Source: Bacillota bacterium
GTDB lineage: Bacteria; Bacillota_I; Bacilli_A; RF39; UBA660
Assembly (NCBI GenBank): GCA_015059285.1
Contig: SVAS01000005.1
Location: forward strand, 1-50,042
Length of the DNA: 50,042 bases
Reading direction: 5' to 3'
Each line of letters starts with the position of its first letter. Position 1 is the stretch's first letter. A program made the translations under genes and the position numbers. The notes beneath the pieces were generated by a model. It saw only the letters and a program-made list of their open reading frames with translations. It did no database searches and was not told the origin of the DNA. Positions 8,360-15,386 of the stretch are shown here, in pieces.

Positions 8360-9151
8360 ATGGATTATAAAATTGGTGATTTAGTTACCAGAAATTCATA
8401 TAATAATGATACTGTATTCATGATTGTAGATGTAGATGAAGTTGATAACACTTATTATTTAAAAGGGGTTAATATTAGATTATATGCAGATAGTAATAAA
8501 GATGATTTAAAACTATATAATAGAGATAACGATATAGAAAATGAAAAACATTTTTTAGAAAGAATTAAAAATACTGTAGAATTAGATAGAAATGACTATT
8601 TTTATTTACCAGGTAAAATCTTACACATAGATGGAGATACAGATTATTTAAATCGTTGTTTGAATTATTATAAAGATTCTAATTTACTAGCAATCGGAAA
8701 AATTGAACAAGAAGAAAATATTCCATATAAGATCCATGAATGGTTAGATGAATATAACCCTAGTATTGTTGTAATTACAGGACATGATGCTTACTATAAG
8801 AAAAAAGGGAAACTTGATGATATAACAGCATATAAAAATAGTAGTAATTTTGTTAAAGCTGTTAAAGAAGCTAGAAAATTTGAAAAAAGTCATGACAAAC
8901 TAATCATTATAGCAGGGGCTTGTCAATCAGATTATGAAGAACTCATTAAAGCAGGCGCTAATTTTGCTTCTAGCCCAAAAAGAATTAATATTCATGCTTT
9001 AGATCCTGCTATTATAGCTTCGTATATGGCTTTATCTGATAGTAGTGAGGATATTGATTTAAAAAAGATTTTAGAAAACACTAAATATGGGGCCTCTGGT
9101 TTAGGGGGTATTAAAACTAAAGGAACAATGTATATCGGATACCCTAGATAG
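8360..9151 (+). CDS. yabG: Sporulation-specific protease YabG
   Basis: YabG is a mother-cell peptidase that trims spore coat proteins in Bacillus and processes cortex and germination proteins in Clostridioides. The 263-residue product begins with a small beta domain (YKIGDLVTRNSY...FMIVDVDE) and then the family core with FYLPGKILHIDGD, LDEYNPSIVVITGHDAYY and IIAGACQSDYEELIKAGANFASSPKRINIHALDP. The conserved His, Asp and Cys of these blocks are all present (GHDA, GACQSD). Length is slightly under the Bacillus protein. It precedes veg by 8 bases, the same order as yabG-veg in B. subtilis. Confidence 0.93.
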   Translation: MDYKIGDLVTRNSYNNDTVFMIVDVDEVDNTYYLKGVNIRLYADSNKDDLKLYNRDNDIENEKHFLERIKNTVELDRNDYFYLPGKILHIDGDTDYLNRCLNYYKDSNLLAIGKIEQEENIPYKIHEWLDEYNPSIVVITGHDAYYKKKGKLDDITAYKNSSNFVKAVKEARKFEKSHDKLIIIAGACQSDYEELIKAGANFASSPKRINIHALDPAIIASYMALSDSSEDIDLKKILENTKYGASGLGGIKTKGTMYIGYPR

Positions 9152-9159
9152 GAGAATTT

Positions 9160-9378
9160 ATGACTATACAAAAAATTCGTAAAGAATTAGAAAACCACAT
9201 TGGTAAAGAGGTTACCTTAAAATATAATTTAGGACGTAATAAGGTAGAAAAATATCATGTCATCATTAAAGAATTATATAATTATGTTTTCCTAGTAGAA
9301 CTAAACAATAATTTTAGTGAAATAAAATCTTTTTCTTATTCTGATATAATTACCAAAACAATAAAAATAGATTTTTAG
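9160..9378 (+). CDS. veg: Veg family protein
   Basis: Veg is a small conserved Bacillota protein; in B. subtilis it stimulates biofilm matrix gene expression and influences germination. The 72-residue product is close to the usual length and has the family pattern MTIQKIRKELENHIGKEV and LGRNKVEKYHVIIKELYNYVFLVE. The fold is a small SH3-like beta barrel by family knowledge. It is 8 bases after yabG with ribosome site AGGAG, so both are likely cotranscribed, unlike B. subtilis where veg has a very strong own promoter. Confidence 0.9.
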   Translation: MTIQKIRKELENHIGKEVTLKYNLGRNKVEKYHVIIKELYNYVFLVELNNNFSEIKSFSYSDIITKTIKIDF

Positions 9379-9416
9379 TTGACATAAATTTACAAAACTC
9401 TATTGCTTTTTATAAT

Positions 9417-9444
9417 TTGATAGTATATACTGAAATTGTATAAT
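9417..9444 (+). promoter_or_regulatory. spoVG promoter
   Basis: TTGATA (9417-9422), 16-base spacer, TATAAT (9439-9444), then GAAGGGAGAGAG before the ATG at 9467. It looks sigma-A-like; I do not see a convincing sigma-H pair, which drives spoVG in B. subtilis. Confidence 0.65.
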
Positions 9445-9466
9445 ATACTGAAGGGAGAGAGAGCTT

Positions 9467-9724
9467 ATGAAAATTACATCAGTAAACGTACGCAAAGTTG
9501 AAAAAGAAGAATCAAGAATGAAAGGAATTGCATCAGTTTTAATAGATGATTGTTTCGCTATTCATGATATTCGTATAATTGAAGGAGATAATGGTTTATT
9601 TATAGCTATGCCAAGCCGCAAAACTGCAACTGGCGGTTATAGAGATATTGCGCATCCAATTAATCCTGAAACTAGAAAAATGTTTGAAGATGCTGTATTA
9701 GAAGCTTATAAAAACGCTGAATAA
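9467..9724 (+). CDS. spoVG: SpoVG, DNA/RNA-binding regulator
   Basis: SpoVG is a small dimeric nucleic-acid-binding protein affecting sporulation septation, virulence and RNA stability in Bacillota. The 85-residue product contains the core MKGIASVLIDDCFAIHDIRI and the FIAMPSRKTATGGYRDIAHPI block that is nearly invariant in the family. It lacks the longer charged C-terminal tail of the Bacillus protein, ending soon after the last helix. A strong ribosome site, its own promoter and a perfect terminator make it a single-gene unit with presumably high expression. Confidence 0.96.
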   Translation: MKITSVNVRKVEKEESRMKGIASVLIDDCFAIHDIRIIEGDNGLFIAMPSRKTATGGYRDIAHPINPETRKMFEDAVLEAYKNAE

Positions 9725-9729
9725 AATTT

Positions 9730-9755
9730 AAAGAACTTCGGTTCTTTTTTCTTTT
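9730..9755 (+). terminator. spoVG terminator
   Basis: Stem AAAGAAC/GTTCTTT closed by a cUUCGg tetraloop (9737-9740), then a T-rich tract: a strong intrinsic terminator. Confidence 0.93.
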
Positions 9756-9788
9756 AAGCAACATATAATGTATCAGTGGAGGATAATT

Positions 9789-10079
9789 ATGGACAAGACT
9801 GATACAATTGCTTCTTTAAATCATAATGTAACAATTAATGAAAGAAAAAATATTGTTATATCTGGTGTAAAAAAAATAGATAGTTTTGATGATGAAGAAT
9901 TTTTAATGGAAACTACAATGGGATACGTTATTATTAAAGGAAATGATCTAGAAATAATAAAATTAGATACTTATCAAGGTAATGTTTCCATCAAAGGCAA
10001 AATTAATAGCCTAACTTATATGGAAACAGCCAACAAAAAGGAAAAAGAAGATGGTTTTTTCTCTAAATTATTTAAATGA
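9789..10079 (+). CDS. yabP: Sporulation protein YabP
   Basis: YabP is a small protein of the YabP/YqfC family, made in the mother cell; in Bacillus it is needed for normal sporulation. The 96-residue product has the family pattern HNVTINERKNIVISGVKKIDSFDDEEF followed by TTMGYVIIKGNDLEIIKLDTYQGNVSIKGKINSLTY. Start is the ATG at 9789: the in-frame ATG at 9768 lies upstream of the ribosome site GTGGAGGAT and would not be used. Its TGA stop overlaps the yabQ start, so the pair is coupled, as in B. subtilis yabP-yabQ. Confidence 0.92.
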   Translation: MDKTDTIASLNHNVTINERKNIVISGVKKIDSFDDEEFLMETTMGYVIIKGNDLEIIKLDTYQGNVSIKGKINSLTYMETANKKEKEDGFFSKLFK

Positions 10080-10360
10080 TGAATTTAGATACACAACTAA
10101 AATTACTTCTTTTTTCTTTTATGTATGGACTATTTCTATCTTTTATGATAAATATTAATCAAAAATATTTATATAGTAATAACACCATTTTAAAAATCAT
10201 TTTTACTTTTTTCTTTATATTAGCTCACACATTTCTATATTTTATTATTTTACAAAAAATCAATGATGGCATTATTCACATTTACTCTATTATTTCTATT
10301 GTTTTGGGTTTTTTTATAGAACACTATATAAGAAAAAAAGTTGTAAAGATAAAGAAATAA
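10076..10360 (+). CDS. yabQ: Spore cortex biosynthesis protein YabQ
   Basis: YabQ is a mother-cell membrane protein of the outer forespore membrane needed for cortex formation. The 94-residue product is very hydrophobic with three to four helices (about 8-24, 39-60, 72-88) and ends in a lysine-rich tail. Identification rests on this topology and on the yabP-yabQ-divIC order known from Bacillus; the family signature is otherwise weak and the protein is shorter than the Bacillus one. Two ATG codons in tandem (10076 and 10079) can serve as start; the first overlaps yabP by four bases. A divIC promoter lies inside its 3' end. Confidence 0.8.
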   Translation: MMNLDTQLKLLLFSFMYGLFLSFMININQKYLYSNNTILKIIFTFFFILAHTFLYFIILQKINDGIIHIYSIISIVLGFFIEHYIRKKVVKIKK

Positions 10361-10369
10361 TGCTATAAT
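10341..10369 (+). promoter_or_regulatory. divIC promoter
   Basis: TTGTAA (10341-10346), 17-base spacer, TATAAT (10364-10369), starting within yabQ. It would let divIC be made in growing cells independently of the sporulation genes upstream. Confidence 0.75.
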
Positions 10370-10389
10370 TTGTACAGGATGGTGATAAG

Positions 10390-10806
10390 ATGGCTAAAAG
10401 AAGAATTAGTAAAAAATCAAAGCGACGTTTAGCTATTTTAGTACCTATTACTTTCACAACGATTGCATTTTTTATATTTACTTTTATAAATTATACAATT
10501 AATATAATAAATTTAACTAAACAAGAAAATGATTTAAAAAACAAATTAACATCTTTAGAAATTGAAGAAAAAGACTTAAATACTGAAATTTTAAAGTTAA
10601 AAGATCCTGAGTATATTGCTAAATACGCTAGAGAAAAATATTATTATTCTAAAGATGGTGAATATGTAATAAAAATAGAAGAAAACAATAATAATGATAA
10701 TTTAAATAACCAAGATAACGATTACACCGACTATATTATATATGGTGGGTGCTTAGTTTTACTTATAATATTTATATTTATTTTCAAAAAAAGGAAATCT
10801 AAATAA
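10390..10806 (+). CDS. divIC: Septum formation initiator DivIC/FtsB
   Basis: DivIC is a bitopic division protein that pairs with FtsL and DivIB at the septum. The 138-residue product has a basic N-terminus, a membrane helix (about 15-38), a leucine-zipper coiled coil (about 42-76, LTKQENDLKNKLTSLEIEEKDL) and the conserved PEYIAKYAREKYYYSKDGEYVI block. Unusually it then has an acidic Asn-rich linker and a second hydrophobic segment (about 115-133) ending in KKRKSK, which Bacillus DivIC lacks. It follows yabQ as in B. subtilis but has its own promoter. Position and coiled coil make the call firm. Confidence 0.9.
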   Translation: MAKRRISKKSKRRLAILVPITFTTIAFFIFTFINYTINIINLTKQENDLKNKLTSLEIEEKDLNTEILKLKDPEYIAKYAREKYYYSKDGEYVIKIEENNNNDNLNNQDNDYTDYIIYGGCLVLLIIFIFIFKKRKSK

Positions 10807-10818
10807 GATTTCCTTTTT
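10788..10818. terminator. Bidirectional terminator between divIC and ftsX
   Basis: Perfect 13-bp stem AAAAAGGAAATCT (10788-10800) and its complement (10806-10818) with loop AAATA, between convergent genes. Confidence 0.88.
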
Positions 10819-10820
10819 AA

Positions 10821-11720
10821 TTATATTTTTAAATATTTTCTTACAGCTCTCCATGAACCAAACATACCAACTAAAATACCAATAATTAAAAGTACTCCTG
10901 ATACATAGAAAATAAATGGTTCTGGTTTTATTAACTGTATGAATGGAGAAAATAATTGTCCATCAAAATTATTATATAAAGCTGTATAACCATAAGTAGT
11001 AATGATGATTGGAATAATTGCACCTAATACTCCTAAAATTAAACCCTCAAATACAAAAGGTATTTTTATATTAATATTAGAAGCACCAACTAAACGCATT
11101 ATTTCTATTTCTCTTTTACGAGAGAAGATGGTAATTTTAATTGTATTAGCAATTAAGAATGCGGTTACTATAATTAAGGCAATTACCATTCCGATACTTA
11201 TCTTTTTAACTACTTCAAATACTGAAACCAGTTGTTCTACCATTCCTTCACCATATTTAACAGTACTAACATGTTCTAGTTTCTTAATTTGTTTAGCTAC
11301 TTTTCCAATTTGGTCGATATTTCGAACTTTTACTTGGAAAGTAGGTTGTAGTGGTGATGATTCATCATCCCAACTTTCCATAATATTTTTAAACACTTCT
11401 GATGAATCCATCATTTCTTTAGCTATATCTGCTTTTGATTGATACGTATAGCTATCTACTTCATCAATTTTTCTAATTAAATCTTCAACATCATCTTTTT
11501 CTTCTGGGCTAATATCAACATCTAAAAATACAACTATTGTTACATCTTTTTCTACCAACTCAGCAAAATTATTAACATTATAAGAAAGAACAATTGAAAT
11601 AGCTACTACAATTAAAGTAATTGTTATACATGAAATAGAAGCTAGAGAAAGAGAAAAGTTCCTAAATACACTTTTAAATGAATCTCTTATATTTCTACTT
11701 AGAATTCTTAATGCCTTCAT
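10821..11720 (-). CDS. ftsX: Cell division ABC transporter-like permease FtsX
   Basis: FtsX, with FtsE, forms an ABC-type complex that activates septal or sidewall peptidoglycan hydrolases from across the membrane. The 299-residue product shows the expected four-helix topology: one helix at about 25-45, a large extracellular domain (about 50-165, with VTIVVFLDVDISPEE and QPTFQVKVRN), then three helices in the second half (near 175-195, 220-245, 270-290). Its start lies 26 bases inside the end of ftsE, with AAGGAAC as ribosome site. The extracellular domain would contact an amidase or NlpC/P60 hydrolase; none is encoded next to it. Confidence 0.94.
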   Translation of the reverse strand: MKALRILSRNIRDSFKSVFRNFSLSLASISCITITLIVVAISIVLSYNVNNFAELVEKDVTIVVFLDVDISPEEKDDVEDLIRKIDEVDSYTYQSKADIAKEMMDSSEVFKNIMESWDDESSPLQPTFQVKVRNIDQIGKVAKQIKKLEHVSTVKYGEGMVEQLVSVFEVVKKISIGMVIALIIVTAFLIANTIKITIFSRKREIEIMRLVGASNINIKIPFVFEGLILGVLGAIIPIIITTYGYTALYNNFDGQLFSPFIQLIKPEPFIFYVSGVLLIIGILVGMFGSWRAVRKYLKI

Positions 11721-12402
11721 GTTTATAAGTTCCTTTCTTATAGTCTTTAACTATGCGTCCTGAGTCTAATAAAATTGTTCTTTTCTTTAATTTATTTACA
11801 ATTTTAGTATCATGTGTAACCATAATGATTGTAGTACCAAGTTTATTAATTTCTTCTAATACTGCCATAATTTCCATACTAGTCACTTCATCTAAGTTTC
11901 CAGTAGGTTCATCACATATTAAAAGTTTAGGACCATTAACAATAGCTCTAGCAATTGCTACTCTTTGTTGTTCTCCACCAGAAAGCTGAGTTGGATAATG
12001 TTTTGCTTTATTTTTTAAACCTACTAAATCTAAAACTTTTACTACTTTAGAATAAATTTCACTTTGAGGTAAACCAAATATTTCTAAAGCAAAAGCTACA
12101 TTTTCATAAACTGTAAGTTTTGGCAAAAGTTTAAAATCTTGAAAAACTACTCCTATTTTTCTTCTTAGTTTAAATATTTTACTATTTCTTAATTTAACAA
12201 CATTTGTTCCACCTACAATGATACTTCCTTGATCTGGTTTTTCTTCGCGATATAACATCTTAATTAAAGTTGACTTGCCGCAACCAGTAGAACCAATTAC
12301 AAAAACAAAATCACCTTTTTCAATATCTAGATCTAAATCATATAAAGCTGTAACTCCGTTTTTATATGTTTTTTTAACATTTCTAATTTGTATTAAATCC
12401 AT
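11695..12402 (-). CDS. ftsE: Cell division ATP-binding protein FtsE
   Basis: The cytoplasmic ATPase partner of FtsX. The 235-residue product has Walker A GSTGCGKST (37-45), Q-loop VVFQDFKLLP, the ABC signature LSGGEQQR (140-147) and Walker B LLICDEPTG with the catalytic Glu165, followed by the H-loop VTHD. All motifs are intact. It lies 14 bases after yitT and overlaps ftsX, so it belongs to a prfB-yitT-ftsE-ftsX run. B. subtilis has prfB-cccB-ftsE-ftsX, so the neighbourhood is conserved with a different insert between prfB and ftsE. Confidence 0.96.
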   Translation of the reverse strand: MDLIQIRNVKKTYKNGVTALYDLDLDIEKGDFVFVIGSTGCGKSTLIKMLYREEKPDQGSIIVGGTNVVKLRNSKIFKLRRKIGVVFQDFKLLPKLTVYENVAFALEIFGLPQSEIYSKVVKVLDLVGLKNKAKHYPTQLSGGEQQRVAIARAIVNGPKLLICDEPTGNLDEVTSMEIMAVLEEINKLGTTIIMVTHDTKIVNKLKKRTILLDSGRIVKDYKKGTYKHEGIKNSK

Positions 12403-12416
12403 TTTACCACCTCTAT

Positions 12417-13310
12417 CTACATACTATTATTTTTTATAACGCCACCTGATACCTCATATGCATCAGTAACTAGAAAAAATGAATTAGGATCTATACTATG
12501 TATTCCTTCTTTGACTTTAAAATATTCTTTCGTAGGAATTATACACATAATTACTTTTTGCATGTTACCGGTAAATCCTCCGCGAGCATCTAAAATGGTA
12601 ACACCATAATTCAACTCTTGCGTAATAAATTTTTTTACTGCTGTTTCATGGTCTGTAATAATGTAAAATGCTTTAGATTGTGAAATACCTAGTATTACTT
12701 TATCAGTCATAATACTAATAACACAAATTGAAACAATAGAATACATAAATTTTTGCCATCCAAAGAAGAATAAACTAGCAAAAATAATTAAGCCATCTGT
12801 AAAAAACATTGCATTACCAATTGACATTTTAAAATATTTAGAAACAATTTGATTTAATATATCAGTACCACCTGTTGTAAATCCTGATTTGAAAATTAAT
12901 CCAAATCCAAACCCGCTAATTGCAGCTCCAAAAATAGCTATTAAAAAAGGTTCTGTTGTTCCTAAATCTACTAATGGTATAAGCCATTCAGTTAATTTAA
13001 CAAATACAGGGTATAAAACTGAACCAACTACTGAATTAGTGGTTTTTTCTTTGCCCATTAAAATATAACTTAAAACAAGTAAAATTAAAGAGCCTATTAA
13101 TATGACTAAAGAGGGATCTGTACCAAAGAGTTTTTTTAGTATTACGGCTACACCACTTACGCCAAATACAATATCATTTGGTAATATAAATATATTAAAA
13201 GCGATTGCTACTATTAAAACACCTAATACAAAGAATGTGTATCTAGTAAGTCTATCTTTTTTATATATTTCTTTTAGAATATCTTTTTTTTCTTTTTTAA
13301 ATAAATTCAT
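12417..13310 (-). CDS. YitT family membrane protein (DUF161/DUF2179)
   Basis: YitT proteins are Bacillota inner-membrane proteins with five or six helices and a C-terminal cytosolic DUF2179 domain; their substrate is unknown. The 297-residue product has the membrane part (about 25-205, with NIFILPNDIVFGVSGVAVIL and GGTDILNQIV, both typical) and DUF2179 at the end (VTILDARGGFTGNMQKVIMCII). It starts four bases after the prfB stop with ribosome site GAGGTTGAT. B. subtilis has several paralogues; I do not assign one. Its place between prfB and ftsE suggests cotranscription, not a shared function. Confidence 0.9.
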   Translation of the reverse strand: MNLFKKEKKDILKEIYKKDRLTRYTFFVLGVLIVAIAFNIFILPNDIVFGVSGVAVILKKLFGTDPSLVILIGSLILLVLSYILMGKEKTTNSVVGSVLYPVFVKLTEWLIPLVDLGTTEPFLIAIFGAAISGFGFGLIFKSGFTTGGTDILNQIVSKYFKMSIGNAMFFTDGLIIFASLFFFGWQKFMYSIVSICVISIMTDKVILGISQSKAFYIITDHETAVKKFITQELNYGVTILDARGGFTGNMQKVIMCIIPTKEYFKVKEGIHSIDPNSFFLVTDAYEVSGGVIKNNSM

Positions 13311-13314
13311 ATAA

Positions 13315-14413
13315 TCAACCTCTTATTAAATATTCATTTATAAAATTATCAATATCACCATCTAATACTTTTGATACGTTACTTGTTTCATAATTTGTTC
13401 TATGATCTTTTACCATAGAATATGGATGCATTATATAACTTCTTATTTGAGAACCAAAGTTTATATCAGAATTTTCACCCTTAATTTGTTTCATTTCATT
13501 TTCTCTTTTTTCAAGTTCTAATTTATATAGTTTGTTTTTTAATACTTCCATAGCCTTTTCTTTATTCTGAATTTGGCTTCTTTCATTTTGACAAGTAACT
13601 ACTATTTTAGTAGGAATATGGGTAATTCTAACAGCACTATCAGTTGTATTTACACCTTGTCCACCACATCCACTTGATCTATATACATCAATTCTTAAAT
13701 CATTTTCATTTATTTCTATATCTATTTTTTTATTATCAAATAAAGGACTTATATTTACAGAAGCGAAAGATGTATGTCTTCTTGAGTTAGAATCAAATGG
13801 TGAAATTCTAATTAATCTATGCACACCTTTTTCACTTTTTAAATACCCATAAGCATAAGTTCCTTTTACTAAAATAGAAACACTTTTTATTCCAGCCTCA
13901 TCACCAGGTTGTTCATCTATTATTTCAGCTTTATAACCCTTTTTTTCAAAATAACGCATATACATACGATATAACATTAATGCCCAATCACAAGATTCTG
14001 TTCCACCCGCTCCGGGATGAATTTCAATAATAGCATTTTCTTTGTCGTATGGTTCATTTAAAAGAACAATTACCTTAATTTCTTTCAAACGTTCATTAAT
14101 GTCTTCTATTTCAGTTTCTAACATAGTTTTTATTTCATTATCAAATTCTGTTTTTAAAATTTCAATCAAATCTAAATTAGAAACTATTTTATTTTTTAAT
14201 TCTTCAACATTATTAATAATATTTTTTAAATTATTAAGTTCACTTATAACACTTTCACTAGAATTTTTATCATTCCAAAAATCAGGTTCATTCATTATAT
14301 TTTCTAATTGTTGAATGCGCTTTTTTTTACTTTCAGGTTCAAAGTGACCTCCATAATTCTAAAGTATTTTTTAAATAGGCAGAATATATATTATATAGTT
14401 CATTAAGTTCCAT
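13315..14413 (-). CDS. prfB: Peptide chain release factor 2 (RF2), made by programmed +1 frameshift
   Basis: RF2 recognises UAA and UGA. The gene starts at ATG 14413 (ribosome site GGTGATAGT), encodes 24 residues (MELNELYNIY... ending WRSL) and meets an in-frame TGA at 14341-14339. Slipping one base forward at CTT-TGA continues as EPESKKKRIQQ into the long frame, for a 365-residue product, the normal RF2 length. In this numbering the decoding tripeptide SPF is at 204-206 and GGQ at 250-252, the canonical RF2 positions. A Shine-Dalgarno-like GGAGG lies just before the slip site. So the gene is intact and autoregulated, not a pseudogene. It heads a run with yitT and ftsEX. Confidence 0.96.
14339..14352 (-). 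promoter_or_regulatory. RF2 programmed frameshift signal
   Basis: Minus strand GGAGG (14352-14348), three bases TCA, slippery CTT (14344-14342), then in-frame TGA (14341-14339) followed by A. This is the classic prfB arrangement in which a slow UGA termination at low RF2 allows a +1 shift of the Leu-tRNA. Confidence 0.95.
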
Positions 14414-14474
14414 ACTATCACCTTAATTAATTATACCATTTTTTTTAAGAATCTCCTAATGGTTTTTAATGGAA

Positions 14475-15317
14475 TCACATAACCTTTTGTTCTTCATACT
14501 GAGTTTCTTTTTGTTCATTTAAAAGAATACTATTCATCTGACTAATTCTTGATTTTATTTGTTCATAAATCTCATTAGGATATATCTTATTATATTCTTC
14601 TTTACTTAATATTTGTTTTAAAGCTTCATCTGTTAAATTATTTCTAACACTTGTAATAACCTCTTTTAATTCACTTAAATAATTATTTATTAAATATTCC
14701 ATTACATCATTATTATTAAAATATCTAAAAATACCATTGGTTTGAATAGCATTTGGAATAAAAGCAGTACCATAATCATAGGCAACAGGTTCTAAATAAG
14801 AATTAGTGCTTTTATCATATATTATTTTCATATTATCTGCTTTTCTATCATAATGGTCAATTATTAAATCCATAAAATGTATTTCTAAAATTCTCTTTCT
14901 TATTTTTTCATATTCTAATTTAGTAATACCAGGAAGAGTTAAGATAGAAGCAAATAAATATTCAAAGTACGCTTCAAACTTTTCTTGATTATTAGGCTTG
15001 CTATCTAAATTATCATCATAGTTTAATGATTTATGTTCTTGATTTTCTTTAAGTACATTATATGAAAAACAATAATCATTATTTTCATCATCAATACATA
15101 GTTCTATTTCTGCACAAGGGACACCACATAAATTTAAAATAGTACTAGCAAGTAATTCTCTTCTATCTTCACCAAAAACTCCTATCATACAATCATTTTG
15201 TTTTAATATTCCTGTACGATTATTATGAGGATTAGTAGCTAAATACATGGCGGCTGTTCCATCTACCGAAAAATCATAATCAATGTTAGTTAACTCATTT
15301 ATATTTAGTTTTTGCAT
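14475..15317 (-). CDS. HipA/CtkA-like protein kinase-fold protein
   Basis: Not assigned to a named family, but the 280 residues carry a recognisable kinase-like catalytic centre: HYDRKADN (155-162), matching the catalytic loop Asp and metal-binding Asn, and DYG (181-183) in place of DFG. An N-terminal GTAAMYL and GILKQ (Lys39) could form the nucleotide loop and the ATP lysine. HipA-type and CtkA-type kinases have this compact arrangement. No HipB-like antitoxin is adjacent. It sits 69 bases downstream of the pilin-like gene terminator and just upstream of prfB, with ribosome site GGTGAT. Substrate and activity are unknown; a toxin role is possible but not shown. Confidence 0.6.
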   Translation of the reverse strand: MQKLNINELTNIDYDFSVDGTAAMYLATNPHNNRTGILKQNDCMIGVFGEDRRELLASTILNLCGVPCAEIELCIDDENNDYCFSYNVLKENQEHKSLNYDDNLDSKPNNQEKFEAYFEYLFASILTLPGITKLEYEKIRKRILEIHFMDLIIDHYDRKADNMKIIYDKSTNSYLEPVAYDYGTAFIPNAIQTNGIFRYFNNNDVMEYLINNYLSELKEVITSVRNNLTDEALKQILSKEEYNKIYPNEIYEQIKSRISQMNSILLNEQKETQYEEQKVM

Positions 15318-15350
15318 ACTATCACCTTATTTTATTTTAACATATACACC

Positions 15351-15381
15351 AAAAGAAAAAAAGATAGAAAGAATCTATCTT
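15351..15381 (-). terminator. Terminator of pilin-like copy B
   Basis: Minus strand stem AAGATAGA/TCTATCTT (8 bp, loop TTCTT) followed by a T-rich tract, six bases after the stop codon of the pilin-like gene. Confidence 0.85.
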
Positions 15382-15386
15382 AATTA

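Noticed and set aside
9379-9416. TTGACA at 9379 with TATAAT at 9411 as a promoter for spoVG
   Set aside because: The spacer would be 26 bases, too long; the pair at 9417-9444 is preferred.
13315-14413. prfB as a frameshifted pseudogene
   Set aside because: The in-frame TGA sits in the exact programmed-frameshift context (GGAGG, CTT TGA) and the joined product has normal RF2 length with SPF and GGQ in their canonical places.
15351-15381. Hairpin after copy B as proof of a retroelement target
   Set aside because: It has a T-tract and the position of an ordinary terminator, so alone it proves nothing; it is only mentioned as compatible.
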